DNA of 64,000 nt from assembly GCA_902500995.1 (NCBI GenBank), contig CABVSR010000020.1, positions 1 through 64,000 of the forward strand, written 5' to 3'. Positions 8,170 through 15,127 of this stretch are shown one piece after another; position 1 is the first letter of the stretch; each line of letters starts with the position of its first letter. Under the pieces are notes generated by a model. The model had not been told where the DNA came from, did not search any database, and saw nothing but the letters and a program-made list of their open reading frames with translations. Origin of the DNA: an uncultured Nitrospira sp. GTDB lineage: Bacteria > Nitrospirota > Nitrospiria > Nitrospirales > Nitrospiraceae. The position numbers and the translations under genes were made by a program.

Positions 8170-9105
8170 TTAGTTGGGACGAGGGACTTCGACCCACCTC
8201 ACCCCATCCTCTGTGTATGCAAGATCCTTTTGTCCCACTGACCAAAGCACACCATCATTTGCATCGAGATAAGCTGTACTTAGTTTGACGCTATCCCTGC
8301 GAAGTCCCAACTCAACGGGTGTCAACACATCGCCCTGTAATACAAAAACCCCATGGTAATTTGCGAGATATACTCTTCCATCAAACACGGCCATTCCCCA
8401 GAAATCTTCATCTGTTGTATCGTGGACGATGCTCTCCCACTGCCCTGCTCTACCACGCAGTAATATCCCTGCCATCCCGCCAACATAAACATTTCCATCA
8501 GGAAGACATCTGGCACAGGTCAAGGCTACATTTGTTGGGCTATCTTGCTGTGCCCAGGTCTTTCCATCATAAAACCAAATTTCACCCTGATACCCAACAG
8601 CATAAATGCCGCTCTCAGTTGTACCATCGATAGCATTGAAACCTATGGCTCTGTCCCTTTGCCCTCGCGGAGCGAACACCCCCTGGTCAATGGCTTGCCA
8701 GTTATTGGCTCCGACGCGCTTATAGACATGCCTTCCCATCCCAGCCACATACACATGCTGGCCAATTAGACGAATACACTTAAGATGCACCAACTCACTC
8801 GGACCTTCCTCCGAGACATCAACCTGCTCAGTTGCAGCCCCCGCCGCGCCTGGATTTGTAAATAGATTGATCTCCCCATTGATGCCCATACACAAGACTA
8901 ATCGTTCTGGTGTATCCATCTGACACAGTGACCCAACTGCGAACGCTAGAGAGCGATGAGCCCACTGACGTCCAAACCATCGGAACACCAATGCATGGTC
9001 ATCTTCAGTCTTAAATTCATCTGAAATGGCAGAAACATAAACATGGTCGCGCTTATGCACGACTACTCCCGTGAACGTATGCTCGTGCTGCACAGTCATC
9101 GCCAT
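8170..9105 (-). CDS. Beta-propeller-like protein, unknown function
   Basis: A 311-residue protein without signal peptide. It consists of about six or seven short beta-rich units of the form IYAVGYQGEIWFYDGKTW, VYVGGMAGILLRGRAGQW, VYLANYHGVFVLQGD, typical of a propeller. GC is visibly lower than in the tss genes. It follows the PAAR-like effector gene by 36 bp, a common place for an immunity gene; it could also be an accessory factor. An ATG two codons in is an alternative start. Confidence 0.6.
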   Translation of the reverse strand: MAMTVQHEHTFTGVVVHKRDHVYVSAISDEFKTEDDHALVFRWFGRQWAHRSLAFAVGSLCQMDTPERLVLCMGINGEINLFTNPGAAGAATEQVDVSEEGPSELVHLKCIRLIGQHVYVAGMGRHVYKRVGANNWQAIDQGVFAPRGQRDRAIGFNAIDGTTESGIYAVGYQGEIWFYDGKTWAQQDSPTNVALTCARCLPDGNVYVGGMAGILLRGRAGQWESIVHDTTDEDFWGMAVFDGRVYLANYHGVFVLQGDVLTPVELGLRRDSVKLSTAYLDANDGVLWSVGQKDLAYTEDGVRWVEVPRPN

Positions 9106-9141
9106 AACACCTTTCTCTTAGAATGGTCCGCAGCCAGATCT

Positions 9142-10155
9142 TTAACATGAAGGCGTTGATGTCAGTCTGTCTAAGGCCGCCTCACGCTGCTCAGCCTTAA
9201 GAGGCTGTTTCCTACTTGGGGTGTTGCACTTCTTCTCTGCCTCTTTTCCATAGAAGCTATCCAATTGGGCCTCAATACAGCCTTGGCTACAATTGCTGTC
9301 TGGATTTGCATCCTTATGCGATTGCAAAGCCATCTGCTTAGCATCCCCATAAGTGAGTGTCTTACCTATAAGCTGGTCTTCCCGAACTCCCCTAGTGCCA
9401 TGGGCAATACCGTGCTTACCGTGATATCTAGAACGATTCACACACATGCACGGCGCTCCGCTGTACAAGTTGGGAATGTTTTTGAAATCTGGCGCACCAT
9501 CTGTCATATGATCTTCGATTAGATGATCCCCGGTGTTGTCCGGACTGCAGCATTTCTCCTTGTCTTTCCCTTTTTGAACAAGAATGCACTCCATTGCTTT
9601 CTTACAATCCTCGGAGCAAATTTTATGTGTTCGGCTTCCTACCTGAACTGGTTTTGAATCAGCGCATGCCGTGTTCGCTTTTTCAGAGTCCGCTTTGCAT
9701 TCCGAAGGGTTACCAAAGGCTGTCGCATCTTGATGAGGAAGGGGGGGAGTCTGACCTGTCTCTGAGGAATGATTGTGGGTGGTGAGATCCAGATGCCTAA
9801 CTACATTCTCGCCCTCGAACTTGACGTCCATCGACCATGACTTGAAATAGACCTTCCCCATGTTCTTGTGGGTCACAACACCCTTCATTGGCGCGCAACC
9901 CGCTTCATCACCCATGCTCCTCTTAAAAAACGATTTATCCTTGAGCAGGACCTCTTTGCCGGAAATCTTGACGTTCTTGCTGCCATCCGTACAGTCGGAT
10001 GCCATACCGGTATTCGGATAGGGGATCGGGACACCAGGAGGGGTTGCTGGTGTTTGCGGCGGCGTCATACAGACATCCGGAAAAGCGCAGATGGTCTTTC
10101 CCTCTCCAGCTTTGCAGGAAATCTCGCGACCATTTGCATAAACCTGATTGGCCAT
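9142..10155 (-). CDS. PAAR-like (DUF4150) effector with GHH2-type C-terminus
   Basis: A 337-residue tip effector. The start at 10155 gives the canonical MANQVYANGRE opening of DUF4150 proteins. Residues 5-130 are the PAAR-like cone that sharpens the VgrG spike (TPPQTPATPPGVPIPYPNT, KISGKEVLLKDKS). Residues 200-305 form a Cys/His-rich domain: C202-C203, GDH at 209-211, YHGKHGIAH at 244-252 and further cysteines. This resembles the Tox-GHH2/HNH-endonuclease VII class, with GDH in place of the usual GHH. DNA cleavage in the target cell is the likely role. It is preceded by DUF2169 and ketosynthase-like genes that probably load it. Confidence 0.75.
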   Translation of the reverse strand: MANQVYANGREISCKAGEGKTICAFPDVCMTPPQTPATPPGVPIPYPNTGMASDCTDGSKNVKISGKEVLLKDKSFFKRSMGDEAGCAPMKGVVTHKNMGKVYFKSWSMDVKFEGENVVRHLDLTTHNHSSETGQTPPLPHQDATAFGNPSECKADSEKANTACADSKPVQVGSRTHKICSEDCKKAMECILVQKGKDKEKCCSPDNTGDHLIEDHMTDGAPDFKNIPNLYSGAPCMCVNRSRYHGKHGIAHGTRGVREDQLIGKTLTYGDAKQMALQSHKDANPDSNCSQGCIEAQLDSFYGKEAEKKCNTPSRKQPLKAEQREAALDRLTSTPSC

Positions 10156-10171
10156 AGCGCAAACCGTTCGA

Positions 10172-11188
10172 CTAGTGGGCGACAACCATAGCCGCTCGCT
10201 CTCCGTCGTCATTTGAAAAATGGCAGATGGCAGTTCTACCTAATGCGTACCCTTTTTGATTTGCAGCTAGCACAGCACCGAGCACGCACGGCACACTTGC
10301 GGCCCCAACCTCCCCGATCGAATCAGCGAGGTGAAGAATTTCAAACCGGTCCTTCCGTTGGCGCAAGGTCCTCATCACACTCAAGGTGGCCTCCTTGAAG
10401 CCATATTGTTCCCCATTTACATCTGCAAAGCGGTAATCAATGTCTCCCATTGTCTTGCTAGCATCTGCGAGGGATGCCTTGAATGCTTCGACCATCCCAT
10501 CAGCCCTCAACGGAAGTTCAGATTCAACAATCGCCGTTTCCCTAGCAAAGCCGACTCCTAGACACCTCACGGCTTCGGCTTTTTCCTGCTTGAAATTCCC
10601 CATAAGGACCGCTGCCCCCGCTTCCCCTGGAATGAAGCCATTAGAGTTCTTGCTCGTAAGTAGTCGATTCCCGCTCTCATAGGCAGCCAATGTGCGCGAT
10701 AGCAAAAAGCTGTCTGTACCGGCAATCACGCAGTAGCGAACCCTCCCTTCCCTTAACAAGTTCGACGCTTCTTGCACTGCCATTACACCCGACACCCTCC
10801 CCTGCGCAATCGTTTTAGATGCCGGATGAAATCTAGCTCCTACTTCAACCTGAACTTCTGTCATCAGAAGATCCTCTATGCCTGGCAGCCTCCCCGGGCG
10901 GTGTGGTTCTGCAACACATAAGATAAGCTGAATCCGATCTGCTGAAATATTCTTAATGGGCAAGAGGCATTCCTTAATTGCCGGTACAACCAACTGCTCC
11001 AGCTTCTTGCGCCCTCGGTACGGCCTTGCCAGGAGAGCTTCGGACCCAATAATCCACTTGCCGCCGGCGTCAATAAACCTTGTTTCCCCGAAGCGATTCA
11101 TCCCACAGCGCATTGCTGCACAAGTGGATGCCCAATCTAGACCAATCCCTGTCACCATTCCTGATCCCAAAATCTGCACTGGATACAC
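10172..11188 (-). CDS. Ketosynthase (thiolase-fold)-like protein lacking catalytic residues
   Basis: A 338-residue protein with the two-halved thiolase fold of beta-ketoacyl synthases. GEAGAAV (188-194), an AGTDSF turn (156-161) and DSIGEVGAAS (289-298) align with conserved KAS elements. However, the nucleophile Cys position falls in TIAQGR (126-131), and the two active-site His positions fall in DVNGEQYG (256-263) and IGEVG, so none of the Cys-His-His triad remains. Location between DUF2169 and PAAR-DUF4150 genes, a recurrent T6SS arrangement, argues for a structural or loading role rather than fatty acid synthesis. Confidence 0.7.
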   Translation of the reverse strand: MYPVQILGSGMVTGIGLDWASTCAAMRCGMNRFGETRFIDAGGKWIIGSEALLARPYRGRKKLEQLVVPAIKECLLPIKNISADRIQLILCVAEPHRPGRLPGIEDLLMTEVQVEVGARFHPASKTIAQGRVSGVMAVQEASNLLREGRVRYCVIAGTDSFLLSRTLAAYESGNRLLTSKNSNGFIPGEAGAAVLMGNFKQEKAEAVRCLGVGFARETAIVESELPLRADGMVEAFKASLADASKTMGDIDYRFADVNGEQYGFKEATLSVMRTLRQRKDRFEILHLADSIGEVGAASVPCVLGAVLAANQKGYALGRTAICHFSNDDGERAAMVVAH

Positions 11189-11190
11189 TG

Positions 11191-12300
11191 CTACTGTTCC
11201 TTCTCCACAAGTCGAGCCGCCACAAGTTCACCCAATGAACTGTAGAAGACCTTCCCGGTTGCCTGTGCCCGGTACCAGGCCTTCGGCATGACGCCCGCCA
11301 CAACTTGTACGACATCGAACATATTTCGTTTAAGTGGATAGGATTGCCGCCAAGTCAGCATGAATCGTCGCTGGTCGGGTTCGATGATGATGGTATCGAT
11401 TACGCCCTGTGTTTCTTGCTTCTCACCCTTCCTGGGAAAAAAGACGATGGGCATTTCAACGGTCGGAATGGCAAATCGGGTGGTGCCTTCTGGCGTCAGA
11501 TTCGTCAACGTCACCGTTTCTCCACCTCGCAGATAGGGAACTTGTTGATCAAAGGGAGCAGCTTGATAGTAGGCCTCCTGGAAATCCGGTGGAAGAAAGG
11601 GAAAGATATTGTCGATCCAGTTCTGGTCGTAGGTCCCCGCCAGTTTATAGCGAGGTTCCCAATTGCGGCCGATTGCCCCAAACGCCATGGGCCGATACTC
11701 CCCGCCTGGCTTCTTTATAGAGCGCCCTTCTTCCTCCGTATTGGGCAACGGTTTCCCGTTAATGAGTTTGCCGCTCAAATAATGGTGAAAGCCACGACCA
11801 ACCGGATTGGCCAGTACGAACTTGTGGTTTTGCGGCTTCTCATGTGAGGTATCGGTCCCACCAAAGGCCTTGCCATAGGAGATCGGCATGACGGCGAAGA
11901 GTTCAGGTCTTGTCGATGAAACCCCAAACCAGCCCTTCTTCCAGATCCGGTTGCCGACCACCACAAAGGACTTGCGCCAGTCGCCCACTTGGAGGGACAC
12001 AGTCACGCGCTTCGCTGGCCGACCGTCCGAGGCATAGGCGCTGCCGCTCAGAAGGACATCACATTTGGGTTTCTTAGGGGCAAATTCGCTTTCGTAGATC
12101 GGCGCAGAAAATCCAGGTTCTCCTTCAAACGTGTCGGCCATGATGAGGGGAAACTGTTGTTCCGCGAGTGCTGGTTGTTGATCCGGTTTGTCAGGGAATC
12201 GGAAGGTACCTTTGACGACCACGACAAGAGATTCACGACCATCCGGGGCCATGCCCATCGTATACCCGGCCTGCATCTTGGTGGCGTTGAGCAGTTCCAT
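11191..12300 (-). CDS. DUF2169-domain T6SS effector adaptor
   Basis: A 369-residue protein of the DUF2169 family. Members next to vgrG genes (for example Atu3641 of Agrobacterium) help couple a specific effector to its VgrG. Visible family blocks include KATFRF-like VVKGTFRFPDK near 30-37, YGKAFGG, NPVGRGF and the C-terminal WYRAQATGKVFYSSL. No signal peptide. It ends two bases before the ketosynthase-like gene and starts 12 bp after DUF6484, so the module is tightly co-transcribed. The cognate cargo is most likely the PAAR-DUF4150 effector two genes on. Confidence 0.85.
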   Translation of the reverse strand: MELLNATKMQAGYTMGMAPDGRESLVVVVKGTFRFPDKPDQQPALAEQQFPLIMADTFEGEPGFSAPIYESEFAPKKPKCDVLLSGSAYASDGRPAKRVTVSLQVGDWRKSFVVVGNRIWKKGWFGVSSTRPELFAVMPISYGKAFGGTDTSHEKPQNHKFVLANPVGRGFHHYLSGKLINGKPLPNTEEEGRSIKKPGGEYRPMAFGAIGRNWEPRYKLAGTYDQNWIDNIFPFLPPDFQEAYYQAAPFDQQVPYLRGGETVTLTNLTPEGTTRFAIPTVEMPIVFFPRKGEKQETQGVIDTIIIEPDQRRFMLTWRQSYPLKRNMFDVVQVVAGVMPKAWYRAQATGKVFYSSLGELVAARLVEKEQ

Positions 12301-12312
12301 GGCAGATGGTGA

Positions 12313-12825
12313 CTAATTGATCTGGACAGATCCACCTTTGACACGGTTGACGCCGGAGGAACGGCTAAGCAGGTAGGCTCCTCGAATGAGAACTTTGCCC
12401 TCGCGTGTGAGTGTGATGCTCGCCTTGCCGCACTTCAAGACGATTTCTTTCTCGCCCTCGACAACGATCCGCTGTCCGTCTACCTTCGCTTCGATCGGCG
12501 CGCCTTGGATCTTCGGAGCCTGTCCATGCTCCCAGAGGAGACCGACGATAAAGGGTTCTTGTGTCTCTCCTGCCTCAAATACAACAAGGACCTCTCGTCC
12601 AACGTCTGTTTGGGTGATCGGCACAATGGATCGCGTCACCATTGGCTCCAACAGGGACAGGTTGGGCACCACAATATAGATGCGTCCCGTCACCTGGTCG
12701 AACTCTGAAATCACCCCCCGCAGAATTCCCATTGAGGACAGGCCTTGCTTACGTTGAGATTCCTTTGCCTCCTGAGATGTGGAAGCCATCAGTTCAAACA
12801 CTGCCTCCGTTCTCCCTGGTTTCAT
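12313..12825 (-). CDS. DUF6484-like VgrG-associated protein
   Basis: A 170-residue protein with an OB-fold-like beta-rich region (about 30-100: GVISEFDQVTGRIYIVVP, EVLVVFEAG, PFIVGLLWE) and a C-terminal stretch that resembles the last strands of a VgrG spike (EIVLKCGKASITLTREGKV). This fits DUF6484 proteins found beside vgrG/DUF2169. The ATG at 12825 has AGGAGGGG upstream; a second ATG 12 codons in is less well placed. It may cap or extend the VgrG tip, but its function is not established. Confidence 0.65.
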   Translation of the reverse strand: MKPGRTEAVFELMASTSQEAKESQRKQGLSSMGILRGVISEFDQVTGRIYIVVPNLSLLEPMVTRSIVPITQTDVGREVLVVFEAGETQEPFIVGLLWEHGQAPKIQGAPIEAKVDGQRIVVEGEKEIVLKCGKASITLTREGKVLIRGAYLLSRSSGVNRVKGGSVQIN

Positions 12826-12838
12826 TTCCCTGCCCCTC

Positions 12839-15091
12839 CTAGTTCTGTAAAATCTTTTTACCTTTCATGACAATATCGCCGGAGGCCGTTACTGAAATCT
12901 TCTTGCCCTCGATCACGATGTCGCCATTCTTTTTCATCTGGATGCGGGCGCTGCCAGTCTGAATGGTGATTTCATCACCCGCATCCAGCAACATCTTCTT
13001 GCCAGCCTTCACCGTGACGTTTTTCCCAGCCGTCCCGGACATGTTATCGCCCGCCTCGGAACTGATATTTTTGCCGGCCTTCGCCGACATATCCTGGCCC
13101 GCATCCATCGCTATGTTCTTCCCCGCCTTCTCTGAAATATTGCTCGCGGCGTCGACAGACTTGTTGGCGCCCACCTTTTCGCTGCTGTTCCCACCAACGT
13201 TGACCGATTTGACTGCACCGATTTCTTCGGCCTTCGCCGCTCCAATGGTCTCATTCATCGCGCCCCCGACCGTAACCTGATACGCGCCACCGATGCTCAG
13301 TGCGCGAGCAAGGGCTATGGTATGGGCCGAGGCCATCCCAATGGTGATGGCTTCTGCGCCGCTGATCGTTTCGGTGTGATTACCACCCACGGAGAGGGTC
13401 TTATTGGCCACGATGGATTCCGTATGATTTGCGCCCACACTGATGGTCTTATTGTTCCCAATCGTTTCGCTCTGATCCACTCCGACCTTCTTCGTCCGAT
13501 TATTTCCGACGCTCAGCGATTCATCGTGTCCGACCGACTGGCTCTTGTCGTTTTCGATGACGATGTTCCAGTCTTTTTGACCATGCAGGTAAATCTCTTC
13601 GCCGCCCTTCTTATCCTCGAAACGCAATTCATTGGAGCCCGCGCCTCCTTTGGAGCTGTTGGACTTGATGGTGCTCTTCGTTTGTTCACCGGGCAAAGGG
13701 TAGGGCGGCATCTGCTCCGCGTTGTAGACGCGGCCTGTGATGATCGGCCAATCGGGATTGCCTTCAATAAATTCCACAATGACTTCTTGACCGATTCGTG
13801 GCAGAAACATGGCGCCCCATTGCTTGCCTGCCCAGTTTTGAGAAATCCGAGTCCAGCAGGAACTGAACTCGTCATATTTCCCCTCCCGATCCCAATGGAA
13901 CTGGACCTTCACTCGACCATAATTGTCCGTCCAGATTTCTTCGCCCGCCTTTCCCACCACGACCGCTGTCTGCACGCCTTGGATCACCGGCTTCGGCGTC
14001 ACCTGCGGCGGCCGGAACGGAACCTTGTGGGGAATACAGGTGAAGGAGTTGGTATAGGCCGATTCGTCCTTCCCTATCGTGGTCGTCGTATAGGTCCCGC
14101 CGACCGTGGCAGTGTGATGCAGACTCGTCAGCACATAGGCCTGGTTCATGTCCTTACGCACATAGTCTTTCAGATCGAAGCGATAGCCGGACGTAAACGC
14201 CCGGCAGGAACTGGTCCCACTGGCCACAAAATATTGGGCTTCCTCTTCCTCCATGCGGAGCTTGGCGATGGCCTCGCCTTCTTTCTTCTTCGTGTATTCT
14301 CCGGGGAAGTCGTAGATTTCAAGCTTGCTGTTCCCGCCCACTTCAATCGTGGTTTTCATTTCCGCATCGAGACTCGTACTGGGGGTCTCGAAATTATAGT
14401 CCGTGACGGCATACTTGCCCGGCCTCAGAGTCTGCTCCCATTGAAAGCTCGTGATGACATCTTCCGCCAGCGCACCGCTGCCCTGTGGATCCCATTTGGC
14501 GTCCTGCTGCTCCGGGCAGGGCTGATGCGCCGAGGGATCGTCGGCAATGACCAATGTGTGTTTGTCCTTTTCATGCTCAAAGAAATACAACAGGCCGTAC
14601 TGTTCCATCAGGCGCGACACGAAATTGAAATCCGTTTCCCGATACTGAACGCAGTAGTCGCGCGGTTCGAAGCTGCCTTGCAACTGCAGCTTATAATCCG
14701 TAAATCCTAGATCTTTAAACACTTGCTCAATAATGGCGGGAATGGTTTTCTTCTGGAAGATTCGACAATCGGACGTCCGCGTGAGGAACCAGGTCCAGGG
14801 CACCATGGTCGCCCGATAGTTGGCAAGCCCCCGGTCACTGCCGGTCTGACTAAAACGGCTGATAAAGCCGTTGAAGTACCGTTTTTTCTCGGAACCGAGT
14901 GTGACGCGAAGCGTGACACGTTTGCCGATGATGTCCTCAAATTTGATGTCGGGATCATGCGAGAGCAGGTCCAGATCAAAATTCGAGAGACGCGAGACGC
15001 CCTCCTGGCCGGAGAAGCCTCTCAAGAGGAGAACATCTTTTCCCAGCGGCGTCTCGATCCCGATCAGCCGGTTTTCTTGTGTATGTGGCAT
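12839..15091 (-). CDS. tssI: T6SS spike protein VgrG (TssI)
   Basis: A 750-residue VgrG, the trimeric spike carried on the Hcp tube. Residues 1 to about 340 match the gp27-like base, about 370-470 the gp5-like OB domain (GRVKVQFHWDREGKYDE, WGAMFLPRIGQEVIVEF, PIITGRVYNAEQMPPY). From about 520 onward comes an unusually regular run of short SVGxNxT/ETIGxN-type repeats, shifting to AGKNxxxxAG repeats near the end, which should build a long beta-helical needle. There is no separate catalytic domain. It heads the effector module that follows on the same strand. Confidence 0.95.
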   Translation of the reverse strand: MPHTQENRLIGIETPLGKDVLLLRGFSGQEGVSRLSNFDLDLLSHDPDIKFEDIIGKRVTLRVTLGSEKKRYFNGFISRFSQTGSDRGLANYRATMVPWTWFLTRTSDCRIFQKKTIPAIIEQVFKDLGFTDYKLQLQGSFEPRDYCVQYRETDFNFVSRLMEQYGLLYFFEHEKDKHTLVIADDPSAHQPCPEQQDAKWDPQGSGALAEDVITSFQWEQTLRPGKYAVTDYNFETPSTSLDAEMKTTIEVGGNSKLEIYDFPGEYTKKKEGEAIAKLRMEEEEAQYFVASGTSSCRAFTSGYRFDLKDYVRKDMNQAYVLTSLHHTATVGGTYTTTTIGKDESAYTNSFTCIPHKVPFRPPQVTPKPVIQGVQTAVVVGKAGEEIWTDNYGRVKVQFHWDREGKYDEFSSCWTRISQNWAGKQWGAMFLPRIGQEVIVEFIEGNPDWPIITGRVYNAEQMPPYPLPGEQTKSTIKSNSSKGGAGSNELRFEDKKGGEEIYLHGQKDWNIVIENDKSQSVGHDESLSVGNNRTKKVGVDQSETIGNNKTISVGANHTESIVANKTLSVGGNHTETISGAEAITIGMASAHTIALARALSIGGAYQVTVGGAMNETIGAAKAEEIGAVKSVNVGGNSSEKVGANKSVDAASNISEKAGKNIAMDAGQDMSAKAGKNISSEAGDNMSGTAGKNVTVKAGKKMLLDAGDEITIQTGSARIQMKKNGDIVIEGKKISVTASGDIVMKGKKILQN

Positions 15092-15127
15092 CGCTTCAAC
15101 TCACTGCCCACGGCGTTCTCTCGTTCC

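Noticed and set aside
13322-14710. 462-codon open frame on the plus strand, antisense to vgrG
   Set aside because: It lies wholly within vgrG, has no family resemblance and arises from the codon bias of the true gene.
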